Source: M3007 sp033764075 (GTDB lineage: Bacteria > Bacteroidota > Bacteroidia > Chitinophagales > Saprospiraceae). From it: a stretch of DNA of 64,000 nucleotides. The DNA is taken from contig JANRJH010000016.1 of assembly GCA_033764075.1 (NCBI GenBank), forward strand, positions 1 to 64,000, given 5' to 3'. The notes under the pieces are model-generated. The model made no database searches. It was given only the letters and a program-made list of their open reading frames with translations, and was not told the DNA's origin. Within the stretch, counting starts at the first letter, position 1. Every line of letters starts with the position of its first letter. A program made the translations under genes and the position numbers. Below are positions 52,635 to 60,727 of this stretch, in pieces.

Positions 52635-55600
52635 TTAAAAAATGGCCCTCACCTGAGCGCGGCCTACGTGTACGGTTTTGCTTTCGCCGGTTTGCCGGCC
52701 TTCGTAACCGACACTGAGCTGAATGCTCCTCGATAGTTGCCTTTCAATGTTGAGCGCCCACAGGCTATTGCGCCCGTTCTGCAGCCCGTCGAGCATAGCA
52801 AAGCCGACGGGTGTGTTGGGGTCGCCGTTAAAACGCACGTCGGCGTAGGTCAGTTGTACGCTGATGGCCGTTGAGGGCGCGAATCCGGAATTTTTTTTCT
52901 GGCCGACGGGGTTCCAGTTCAGTGTCCACTGCAGGTTGTCCTGTGCCGACTGCTCCATTTCTCCCGACTGGTTGCGGCTGGTCTCCCGGGTGTACGCCAC
53001 CGAGGTGCGAAGGTAGCGATTGGGCAGCCAACTGAGCCTGGGCCCCGCCTGTCTGCCCCGGATTAGGTAATCGCGCGCGTTGAAAGCCTGGTTGTCGCTC
53101 GCTCTCCGCGAGTCGCTGAGGTCGGCCTCCACACTCCATTGCCGGCCCGCGTTTACCCGGCCGTGCAGGTTCCAGGTTTCTGTGCTGCGGATTTCGAAAC
53201 CGGTGGTCAGCGCGACCTGACTGCGCGTTGCGTCGTTGGTCAGCGACACATCCCAGGCCGGTTGTGCCCGGTTGAGGAAAAGGGCGTTGCGTAAAATGGT
53301 GCCGTTGGAAACCAGGGCGCTGTCGGGAATATCCGATTGAAACGGATTCCAGGGCTGCACATTTTCCGCGTCCGACAGCACGCGCCGGTTGATCTGGAAG
53401 ATGCTTTGTGCCGACAACCTGCCGACCCAATTGCGCCAACCTTTCTTGTTTTTCAGGAGCAGGCGCGGCTCAAAGCGCAGGTTTTGGTTGAACGCCAGGT
53501 TGTTGGTGCGCTGGTATTCGGTGGTGGTCACCGCCACCCTTATGTAGCTGGCCTGATCCTGGAAAACAGCGATTTCCATCTCGTCGATCTGCAGGATGCT
53601 GTCGCGGTTGCGGTCCACCCAGGTGTATTGTCCTTCGCCGGGATTGACCTGGATGTAATTGAACTCCACCTTCGGTGTTTGCCCTGAGCTCAACTCGTAT
53701 CCGGTAGTGGCGCTCAGGGCATTTTTCAAGGCTGCCAGCGTGTAGTCGATTCTGCCCAGGTAGGTTTCCTGTTCGTCCAGCGGCGTGAGCTCGCTCCTGA
53801 CAACGTTCAGGGTTCGGTAGTGCAAGTTCCATTGCAGCGTCTGCCGGGCGGGGTTGGCCGGTGTGCTGCGCCAGGCGCCCCCGACCCGCAGTTCGTCTGC
53901 TTCTGTGCTGACGGCGAAATCAGCGCCTTCGGGCGCCCAGTCTGTGCGTCGGCCAACAAAAGCATTCCACTGCCAGCGACCATCCTGCGACGGCGTTTCC
54001 AGAAAAAGTCGCCACAGATCGTACCAGAAACTGCTGGCCAGCAGGGTGTCGGTGCCGGCCATGCGCCGGCTGTTGCGCTCCCGTTCGCCGTACACGCCAA
54101 CGCGCCATGCCGGCACCCCCTTGTCTTTAAAGAATGTTTTAGACACCTCTGCCTTTGGCCTCGAAAAAAGCGTTTGCTCCTGTTGTGCGTCGGTCTCCAG
54201 CCGGTTGATGGTGACGCGGGCTTCCCAGCCGGAGTGCCCGATCCGGCCTTCAGCAAAATGCCGGACACCTTTATAGTAGGACTGCCGGGAAAAACTGCCC
54301 AGTTCATATTGTACGTTGGCCCAGTCCTTGTTTTGTAGCCGAACGCCGCCCCGCACCCAATGTTCATCGGCCAGAGAGTCGGTGTTGGCGATGTTCCAGT
54401 CCCGCAGAAACTCTTGCGGTCTGTAGGGGTTCAGCGGCAAAAAATGACGCGCGGCGAACTCGTATTTTCCTTCTGTTTCGAGGCCCCACCCGCGGGATTG
54501 CGTCGGATTCAACAAGGTCTGGCGGTACTGGCCATTGAAAGCCAGGCCGTAGTTGTCATCATCATCGAGGGGCGAATACCGGTTCAGGTCGCGTCCGCTG
54601 AGGGCGACTTCGGTTTGCAGGCGGGCATTGCGCAGGGGCTGGACGTCGGCGCCGGCCGCGAACATCTGCCGGGTTTCAGGGGCCAGGAGGGGCACCACGG
54701 GCTCGTAGTTTCCCTGGGGCCGGCAGGTAACCGGATCGGGCGCCACCCATTGGTACAGACGTCCGTTGACGGCGGCCGGCGCCAGCACATAATTACCGGC
54801 GCCCTGGGGCACTTGGGAGAAACGGGCTGCATACCGGGCGCTGTCCGGGCTGGTGGAATACACCAGAATGGAGACCGGCACACCGCAGTACACGGTATCC
54901 ACGCTTTTATAGAGTACGCGGGAGGGGTCGAACCCGTCGGTAAGGGTGTCTATGCCTGAGGTGAAGGCGTTATTCAGGTTGTCGCCGGCGAGGGCCAGTT
55001 CCTGTCGCTCATTGGGGGTGAGGTCCTGGGCCGGTCCTGCATTGCGGCTGTCCTGTTCGGAATACAGGTTCAGGTAAACCCGGCTTTTGGGTTTCGCCCA
55101 GGCAACGTTGGCGGCGGTGGTGGAGCGCAGGTAAGCCTGAACGGCGTACTCGAACTCCACAATGATGCGGATATCTTTGGTGATGAGCCGCCGGGCGGTG
55201 AACGTGAGCTCTCCCAGGTTGTAGTCGATGATGTAATCGTCTTCCAGCCCCCGGCGGAGCAACTGCCCGTCGGCGTACACGCGCTCCGTTCCGGCCAACA
55301 CAATGATGAACTGCTCACCGTCGGCGCCCACCAGCCGGTAAGGCCCCTGGTTGCCTTCCTGCCCCTGAATGGTTTGCCGGGCAAACTTGCCTTGAGAGAC
55401 AGCTGCGGCGGCGTAGGCAGACACCGAGTCGGTCGCCGTGACCGCACCCGACCACCCGCCACCCACGCCCTGCAGGCGTTTGAAATACCGCGAAAAGTAG
55501 CCTTGCGGATGCCGGAGGTCGAAATCGCCGGCCGTCATTTGTGCCTCCCTGCGGCGCAACTGGATGTAGATGCGGTCGAACTCTTGAAGCTGGCGGGTGG

Positions 55601-56219
55601 TGCCGTCGGGCTGGAGTGGTATGGAGTTGTCGGACAAGGCTGCCTGGATCTCCAGGTCGTCTCCCAGTTTCCCGTTGAGCTGGAGGTTGAGGTTGGAGTT
55701 GAAAACCAGGTTTTGGTTGTTGCCGGCAGACAGCCCGCGCACGTACGCGCCGTTGGTTTGCAGGCTGGAGGTCTGCCAGGGCTGTATGCCGGGCTTGTAG
55801 GGCGTGTAGTCGTATTCAATGGCGTCGGCCTGGGCCACACGGCGCAAAATGGCGCTGTCGAGTCGAAAATACGGCGTTTCCAAACAGAACGGCAACACGC
55901 GATACTGCACCTGCACGGTTTGGCATGCCGGATGAGCAAGGCGCAGGCAGGCGGTGTCCAAATAAAGAGACTGTCCCTCCAGGCGGAAGCAGTCCGGCGG
56001 AATGAACACACCCGACACGGAGTCGCGCAGCCGGAGGGTGCCTGCGGCGATGCTCAGGGTGTCCAGATCGGCGCGCCCGACACTTGCAGGCAAGTATCGA
56101 AGGCGCAGGTTGGAGAGGGCATCTTGCGCGCACAGCAGGGTTGCGCCCGGCGCCAACGCGAGGACTAAAAAAAGCCGGTAAAACGCACCGGACCCTACCC
56201 TGAACCGGAAAGACTCCAA
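52635..56219 (-). CDS. Large predicted outer-membrane beta-barrel protein
   Basis: 1194 aa. A signal peptide (LFLVLALAPGATLLCAQ) precedes a ~130-residue N-terminal domain, then RGLSAGNNQNLVFNSNLNLQ and IQAALSDNSIPLQPDGTTRQ, resembling the opening of SprA-like and related large Bacteroidota barrels. Long runs of amphipathic strands continue to the C terminus, ending ...VRAIF with the terminal Phe typical of outer-membrane barrels. No plug or TonB motif is evident. No ATG exists near the start; TTG at 56219 is used and the true start is uncertain. Heads the operon with the SpoIIM and DUF4129 genes. Confidence 0.75.
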   Translation of the reverse strand: MESFRFRVGSGAFYRLFLVLALAPGATLLCAQDALSNLRLRYLPASVGRADLDTLSIAAGTLRLRDSVSGVFIPPDCFRLEGQSLYLDTACLRLAHPACQTVQVQYRVLPFCLETPYFRLDSAILRRVAQADAIEYDYTPYKPGIQPWQTSSLQTNGAYVRGLSAGNNQNLVFNSNLNLQLNGKLGDDLEIQAALSDNSIPLQPDGTTRQLQEFDRIYIQLRRREAQMTAGDFDLRHPQGYFSRYFKRLQGVGGGWSGAVTATDSVSAYAAAAVSQGKFARQTIQGQEGNQGPYRLVGADGEQFIIVLAGTERVYADGQLLRRGLEDDYIIDYNLGELTFTARRLITKDIRIIVEFEYAVQAYLRSTTAANVAWAKPKSRVYLNLYSEQDSRNAGPAQDLTPNERQELALAGDNLNNAFTSGIDTLTDGFDPSRVLYKSVDTVYCGVPVSILVYSTSPDSARYAARFSQVPQGAGNYVLAPAAVNGRLYQWVAPDPVTCRPQGNYEPVVPLLAPETRQMFAAGADVQPLRNARLQTEVALSGRDLNRYSPLDDDDNYGLAFNGQYRQTLLNPTQSRGWGLETEGKYEFAARHFLPLNPYRPQEFLRDWNIANTDSLADEHWVRGGVRLQNKDWANVQYELGSFSRQSYYKGVRHFAEGRIGHSGWEARVTINRLETDAQQEQTLFSRPKAEVSKTFFKDKGVPAWRVGVYGERERNSRRMAGTDTLLASSFWYDLWRLFLETPSQDGRWQWNAFVGRRTDWAPEGADFAVSTEADELRVGGAWRSTPANPARQTLQWNLHYRTLNVVRSELTPLDEQETYLGRIDYTLAALKNALSATTGYELSSGQTPKVEFNYIQVNPGEGQYTWVDRNRDSILQIDEMEIAVFQDQASYIRVAVTTTEYQRTNNLAFNQNLRFEPRLLLKNKKGWRNWVGRLSAQSIFQINRRVLSDAENVQPWNPFQSDIPDSALVSNGTILRNALFLNRAQPAWDVSLTNDATRSQVALTTGFEIRSTETWNLHGRVNAGRQWSVEADLSDSRRASDNQAFNARDYLIRGRQAGPRLSWLPNRYLRTSVAYTRETSRNQSGEMEQSAQDNLQWTLNWNPVGQKKNSGFAPSTAISVQLTYADVRFNGDPNTPVGFAMLDGLQNGRNSLWALNIERQLSRSIQLSVGYEGRQTGESKTVHVGRAQVRAIF

Positions 56220-56296
56220 AACAGTCAGAAATTTACCCCCTCCCAGGCGGCGGAATGTATGCCCTGCATTGACGACCTTGGCAGCCGGCGCGTTGC

Positions 56297-56653
56297 CTAA
56301 CGGCCGCCTGGAGAATCGAATATGGGCCGAACGTCGCCGCTGTCCAACGGTTCAATCGGGGGTGGAACCACCGGTCGCCAGGGTTTGCGGCTGCGCAACG
56401 AATCTTGGGCCACGGCAGTCACCTCCGCCAGAAGTATGGAATCGACGATGCCGGAAGCCTGCTCAAGCAACCCGTCCCGGCATTTTTTCTGCTCCTTGCG
56501 CTCAAAATCGGTCACGCGCTCCGACACGTAAGCCATGATCAGCGCATCGCGGTCGGGTCCGCAGCCACACCACATGCAAACGCAACAGCAAACGAACCAC
56601 ACCGCCGCGCGGCGCCTGGTCGCGCAACGGTTCAATGGCTGTATTTTTTCCAT
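56297..56653 (-). CDS. Hypothetical Cys-rich-leader protein
   Basis: 118 aa from ATG at 56653 (MEKIQPLNRCATRRRAAVW). A hydrophobic segment rich in Cys, FVCCCVCMWCGCGPDRD, looks like a signal/lipoprotein leader without a classical lipobox. The mature part is charged and helical, with a Pro-rich end (PWRPVVPPPIEPLDSG). Upstream of the large barrel gene (77 bp) and possibly co-transcribed. No family recognised. Confidence 0.6.
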   Translation of the reverse strand: MEKIQPLNRCATRRRAAVWFVCCCVCMWCGCGPDRDALIMAYVSERVTDFERKEQKKCRDGLLEQASGIVDSILLAEVTAVAQDSLRSRKPWRPVVPPPIEPLDSGDVRPIFDSPGGR

Positions 56654-56719
56654 GAATCCAGTGTTTATGTAAAAAAATAGCAACTTTAAAAAATCTTAAA
56701 ATTTTTTTTGCGCAAGGTA

Positions 56720-56749
56720 TTGACGAATCCAAAAATACCTTTACCTTTG
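56720..56749 (+). promoter_or_regulatory. Promoter TTG-N19-TACCTTTG of the candidate ncRNA
   Basis: TTG at 56720-56722, TACCTTTG at 56742-56749, with canonical spacing. It points to a short terminated transcript and not directly to hemB. Confidence 0.7.
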
Positions 56750-56851
56750 TGTTGTCATCAGCAGATCACCATTTCAGAATGAAGTTTCGAAATGTAGCTG
56801 TCCTGCGATGCTAAAGTGCCGATTCTCGCCCTAGGGCGTCAATTTAAGATT

Positions 56852-56875
56852 GTTTTCATTTGGTTTTTTGGGGTT
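56852..56875 (+). repeat. 24-base element preceding a terminator (copy B)
   Basis: Starts GTTTTCATTTGG, ends TTGGGGTT; identical to the minus strand of 36088-36111. The identity breaks one base outside on the 3' side. Confidence 0.7.
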
Positions 56876-56877
56876 AT

Positions 56878-56917
56878 ACAGGGTGCTGCCGTTAAGGTGG
56901 CATCCCTGTTTTTTTTT
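56878..56917 (+). terminator. Terminator of the candidate ncRNA
   Basis: ACAGGG-TGCTGCC pairs with GGTGGCA-(T)-CCCTGT, with one bulged T, then nine T. It lies 77 bp before hemB, so hemB needs its own promoter or read-through. Confidence 0.9.
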
Positions 56918-56968
56918 CAGGATAGTGTAAAATAAACGGTTGGGGCCTTTCCCTGTTGCGGCAACCCC

Positions 56969-56976
56969 TATTTTTG
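56969..56976 (+). promoter_or_regulatory. Possible -7 box TATTTTTG for hemB
   Basis: TAnnTTTG match 18 bp before the hemB ATG; short leader. -33 not clear. Confidence 0.45.
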
Positions 56977-56993
56977 CGGCACAAACAAGCACT

Positions 56994-57971
56994 ATGCTCC
57001 AACGTCCGCGTCGAAACCGCCGCACCGCCGCCATCCGGGAAATGGCCACTGAAACCCACCTTTCTCCTGCCCATCTGATCTTCCCGCTTTTTGTGGTTGA
57101 CGGCGCCCGCACGCGATCGGAGATCGCTTCCCTGCCCGGTATCTTCCGGTTTTCTCCCGATACGCTGATGCATGAACTGGACGCGTGTATAGCGCTCGGA
57201 CTGCGGAACTTTATCCTCTTTCCGGCGGTGGCTGACGCGCTCAAGGACAAGGAGGCCACTTACAGCCATCATCCCGACAACTTTTACCTGCAAACGGCCC
57301 GCGAGATCAAGCGCCGGTTCCCGGAATGTACGCTGATCAGCGACGTGGCCATGGATCCGTACAGCAGCGACGGGCACGACGGGCTGGTGCGCCACGGCGA
57401 CATTGTAAACGACGATACCCTGCCCATCCTCGCCCGCATGGCCGTTGCCCAAGCCCAGGCCGGCTTTGACATGCTGGGGCCTTCCGACATGATGGACGGC
57501 CGCGTAGGCTACCTGCGCGAAGCGCTCGACAGGCAAGGGCTCACCCAGACCGGTATCCTCTCCTACACCGCCAAATACGCCAGCGCGTTCTACGGCCCTT
57601 TTCGCGACGCGCTAGACTCTGCACCCAAAAGTGGCGACAAGAAGACCTACCAGATGAATCCGGCCAACCGCCGCGAAGCCCTTATTGAGGCCCGGCTCGA
57701 CGCGGCCGAAGGCGCCGACATGCTTATGGTGAAACCGGCGCTGCATTATCTGGATGTGATCCGTTTGCTGAAGGATCATTTTGAGCAACCCATCGCCGCC
57801 TATCACGTGAGTGGAGAATGCGCCATGCTGCTCGCCGCCTGCCGCAATGGCTGGCTCGACTACGAAAAGGCCCTGCCCGAAACCTTGCTGAGCATACGCC
57901 GGGCCGGCGCGGATGTGATCCTTACCTATTTCGCCAAAGACTTTGCCCAGCGTTTCCCGGGCGGCATCTGA
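56994..57971 (+). CDS. hemB: Delta-aminolevulinic acid dehydratase (porphobilinogen synthase)
   Basis: 325 aa. Condenses two aminolevulinate molecules in heme synthesis. Schiff-base lysines lie in YTAKYASAFYGPFRDA (~191) and MVKPALHYLD (~245). The metal loop reads DVAMDPYSSDGHDGLV, with Ala/Asp in place of the Cys triad, so this is the zinc-independent, Mg/K-responsive type. Start at 56994 (MLQRPRRNRR), as usual for the family. Confidence 0.96.
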   Translation: MLQRPRRNRRTAAIREMATETHLSPAHLIFPLFVVDGARTRSEIASLPGIFRFSPDTLMHELDACIALGLRNFILFPAVADALKDKEATYSHHPDNFYLQTAREIKRRFPECTLISDVAMDPYSSDGHDGLVRHGDIVNDDTLPILARMAVAQAQAGFDMLGPSDMMDGRVGYLREALDRQGLTQTGILSYTAKYASAFYGPFRDALDSAPKSGDKKTYQMNPANRREALIEARLDAAEGADMLMVKPALHYLDVIRLLKDHFEQPIAAYHVSGECAMLLAACRNGWLDYEKALPETLLSIRRAGADVILTYFAKDFAQRFPGGI

Positions 57972-57985
57972 GCGCGGTAAAGAAG

Positions 57986-58423
57986 CTACTCCAGAACGTA
58001 CGGGATGTACACTTCCAGAATTCCCGGACATCGGTAAACAGGGTACACACCTGCCTGGAGCGTCAGCACGCCGGGCCCTCCCAGCAGTCGCTCGCTTACC
58101 CCGGCCGATACGGTACAGTCTGCGGGTAATACCAGGAGGTTTCGTTTAAAATGAATCGCATAGGTTCGCGGCGGGATCGTCAGTCGAACAAAACCCAGGC
58201 GCACCAGCGAACCGGCTTCCAGGTTGATCCATGAGGAGACGCGGCAGCCACAGCCGGGCGGCGGGTCTTCGGCCGACCATAAATTCACACGGCAGATGCC
58301 GAAATTGCTGCAGTCCGGGGTGCGTGGGTCGCCCATTTCAATGGAGACCAACTGCGCCGGGGCACGCTCGCCGGCAATGCCCGTTCCCGCCCAAACGGGT
58401 TGTGTTGTTTGAAGGTGCGTCAT
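57986..58423 (-). CDS. Hypothetical Cys-containing protein
   Basis: 145 aa without signal peptide. Beta-rich, with Cys in PDCSNFGIC, PPGCGCRVSS, PADC and YRCPG, which could bind metal or form disulfides. No family recognised. Convergent with hemB (14 bp). ATG at 58423 followed by THLQTTQPVWAG. Confidence 0.6.
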   Translation of the reverse strand: MTHLQTTQPVWAGTGIAGERAPAQLVSIEMGDPRTPDCSNFGICRVNLWSAEDPPPGCGCRVSSWINLEAGSLVRLGFVRLTIPPRTYAIHFKRNLLVLPADCTVSAGVSERLLGGPGVLTLQAGVYPVYRCPGILEVYIPYVLE

Positions 58424-58623
58424 GAAGGTGTTTTTCAGACAAATGTACCGGACTATTCAGGCTCGGATGCCGACGAAATTGCGCCCCGAAACGTTCCTTT
58501 TTATGCCTGTAAAAAGCTGTTTATTTATAACAAAAAGCTGATTTTAAATGCCTTAAATTCGTTGGATTGAAGCCGTATACATCTGCTTGATTGGGCATTG
58601 GTGCGATTACACCTAAATATATA

Positions 58624-58653
58624 TTGTATTATCCGAAATAGCTTTTACTTTTG
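58624..58653 (+). promoter_or_regulatory. Promoter TTG-N19-TACTTTTG
   Basis: TTG at 58624-58626 and TACTTTTG at 58646-58653. The only nearby ATG (58658) would coincide with the transcription start, so the product is probably an RNA or a long leader for the gene at 59046. Confidence 0.65.
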
Positions 58654-58659
58654 AGGTAT

Positions 58660-58850
58660 GCACAACGAGGCCGGAGAATCCCTGCGAAACGGGATTCCAA
58701 CCAATGTTGGCCAACGGGATGCCGACAAACGGCGGGCACGGGAATGGGGTTAGCCGGCGACGTTGGTGTCCAGAATAATGATGACCGAGAGCGGGTAAGG
58801 GTGCCGGGAAGAACGAACGGATGCGGAGGGAGCAGAAGCGTTTTTCATCT
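58660..58850 (+). ncRNA. Candidate structured RNA or long 5' leader
   Basis: GC-rich segment in A/T-rich surroundings with perfect short helices: GAATCCC/GGGATTC (58676-58697), CCAAC/GTTGG (58697-58710) and GCCG/CGGC (58721-58733). It ends near TTTTTCATC without a strong terminator, so it may run into the gene at 59046. A 31-codon frame from ATG 58658 is the alternative reading. Confidence 0.35.
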
Positions 58851-59045
58851 TAAAGTCGTGTTGGAATGATGAAGAAATTGGATTGGGAAACAAAGAAAAT
58901 GCATTTTTAGTTGGTTTTCAACGACAGACTTCAAAAAACTTCCCTTTCAGGCCACACTTTTTTTTAATCCGTAATGGAATTTACTTATTGATAAACAGCC
59001 ATTTGTTGTTTGTCAATGACATCATGTACGCTAAATTAACACATC

Positions 59046-60554
59046 ATGACCGCTAAAATTCTCGAGCTTGTGCCGCTCGTCAGGCGTTATGTGCCGAACG
59101 ACCGGGAGTGGCTCCGTTTGCTGGTCAACGGTCGCACAGAGCCTTTAGCCCTTTACGACCTGGCCTGGGAACAACAGGTGAAGAACCCGCAGCAACTGGC
59201 TGTCCAGTCGAATTTGTCTGAGGTGCAATACAAAAAGGCGGAGCGGCAGTTGTTGCAGGCCTTGCGCAAAATGATCAGCCTGGTTGTGTTTCCGGACGAT
59301 GAAAGCGACCCCTTTATGGCCGCCTTTATCGACGGGTATCAAAAGATCGGGATGCTCAAGGTGATGCGGCTGTTGGGTGCGCGTTTCAACGCAGAAGATG
59401 TGGCCAGAGACCTGTTGCGGGCCGGCGAAAAATACGAGAACCCGATCCTGACCTTTTTTGCGGCCGACGCCCTGTGCGATTTAACCGCCAATACCCAGGG
59501 GGACGAGAGGGGGTTTCATCGCTGGCGCGAGCTGGGGACTTCGGCGAAACAGGCCATCGACATCGAACAGCGGATGCGTGGCTATTTCCAGCAAACCCAA
59601 CTGACGTATCTGCACTCCCGACAGGCGCGTCCGGAAATGGCCGGTCTCATCGGAGAGCAACTGGGCAGTATGACGCCGTACTTCGGGGCCGTTCGTTCCA
59701 ACAATTTCGAATTGCACTACCTGCTGGCCCACATCAACAAACACATGGCCGACCTCGATTACGTCGGCGCCCTGCAGGCTACCGAATTCGGCATTCGGCA
59801 TTTTATGTCCAAGCCGTACCCGATGGAATCGGTCGTCAGCGCCCTGCAACTGCAAAAGATCACCTGCTGCATCATGTTGCGCCAATTTGAGGAGGGACGA
59901 GCGGCCGCCGAATACGCACTGGCGCATACCCCCGAAAACCTGCCCAACTGGTACCAGACGCTCATCGCCTACTTCTATCTGGCCATGCACACCCGCGAAT
60001 ACGAAAGGGCGGCCGACATCTACAAACGCGGCCTAGCCAACCGTCGGCTGCGCCTCCAACCCGAACACCTGCTTTCCCTGTGGCGCCTGTTGGGTGCGTA
60101 TCTTTGCATCGCGCTGCGATACGCCGGCAAAAAACCCGAATCCTACGGCCTGCCGGCCGTTCGATCCAGCAAGTTGCTGAACGATGTGCCTGCTTTCACC
60201 CAGGACAAACGCGGCCTGAACGTAGCCATCCTCATCGCACACATCCTCATCCAACTGCTCGAAGGCAAATACGACGACATCCGGCAGCGCACCGGCGCCC
60301 TGGAAAAGTACGGCTCCCGGTACTTGCGCAACGACGACCACCTGCTGCGCTCCAATACCTTCATCAAAATACTCGGCATACTCCCCAAGGTGAACTTCCG
60401 GCGCCGGTTTTTTCTTGAAAAAGCAAAACCCATGCTCCAAAAACTGAGCGTCACCTCCATCGAAATAGCCCGCCAAACCCACGAGATCGAGGTCATTCCC
60501 TACGAAGACCTCTGGGAAATGCTGATCAACCACCTGGACGAACGCGCAAGGTGA
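59046..60554 (+). CDS. Hypothetical all-helical protein
   Basis: 502 aa, soluble, no signal peptide. Helix-rich throughout, with TPR-like stretches (ALQATEFGIRHF, GRAAAEYALAHTPENLPNWY, EYERAADIYKRGLANRRL) and a long C-terminal basic/helical end. It begins MTAKILELVPLVRRYVPND. Length and pattern suggest a scaffold or regulatory repeat protein; no family recognised. The stop lies 3 bp before the inverted heptamer repeat. Confidence 0.75.
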   Translation: MTAKILELVPLVRRYVPNDREWLRLLVNGRTEPLALYDLAWEQQVKNPQQLAVQSNLSEVQYKKAERQLLQALRKMISLVVFPDDESDPFMAAFIDGYQKIGMLKVMRLLGARFNAEDVARDLLRAGEKYENPILTFFAADALCDLTANTQGDERGFHRWRELGTSAKQAIDIEQRMRGYFQQTQLTYLHSRQARPEMAGLIGEQLGSMTPYFGAVRSNNFELHYLLAHINKHMADLDYVGALQATEFGIRHFMSKPYPMESVVSALQLQKITCCIMLRQFEEGRAAAEYALAHTPENLPNWYQTLIAYFYLAMHTREYERAADIYKRGLANRRLRLQPEHLLSLWRLLGAYLCIALRYAGKKPESYGLPAVRSSKLLNDVPAFTQDKRGLNVAILIAHILIQLLEGKYDDIRQRTGALEKYGSRYLRNDDHLLRSNTFIKILGILPKVNFRRRFFLEKAKPMLQKLSVTSIEIARQTHEIEVIPYEDLWEMLINHLDERAR

Positions 60555-60556
60555 TC

Positions 60557-60654
60557 GAATGCGGAATGCGGAATGCGGAATGCGGAATCAGTTTACGCCT
60601 GGTTTACCATTGTGCCAAGCGTAAATTTATTGCGCATTCCGCATTCCGCATTCG
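60557..60654. repeat. Inverted repeat built from the 7-bp heptamer
   Basis: Left arm 60557-60589, tandem GAATGCG-type heptamers; right arm 60634-60654 with reverse-complement ATTCCGC units; inner TTTACGC (60592-60598) pairs with GCGTAAA (60619-60625). Unpaired centre about 20 nt. It could fold into a long hairpin in the leader of pckG or serve as terminator of the upstream gene. Confidence 0.85.
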
Positions 60655-60727
60655 CTTACCTTTCGGCCGAAAACCAACCGCCCACCTGTCCTGTCCTTTT
60701 TGAAACCTAACCTTACATTTTTACATT

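Larger units (their letters stand above)
56756..56917 (+). ncRNA. Candidate ncRNA with the 24-base element
   Basis: About 160 nt between a canonical promoter and a 13-pair terminator (56878-56909, loop GTTAA, then nine T). It contains the 24-base element at 56852-56875 that recurs before the 36 kb terminator. An 11-codon frame (ATG at 56779, MKFRNVAVLRC) could be a leader peptide. Most of the transcript lacks coding potential. Confidence 0.55.
58424..59045. other. 620 bp gene-free region with one promoter and a GC-rich segment
   Basis: 58424-58620 is A/T-rich and shows nothing clear. 58624-58653 is a canonical promoter. 58660-58850 is GC-rich with several small hairpins (candidate ncRNA). 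58850-59045 is A/T-rich leader DNA for the next gene, without a clear -7 box. Confidence 0.5.

Noticed and set aside
60557..60654. Insertion-sequence remnant with terminal inverted repeats
   Set aside because: Arms are simple heptamer tandems with only ~45 bp between them and no transposase fragment or target duplication visible.
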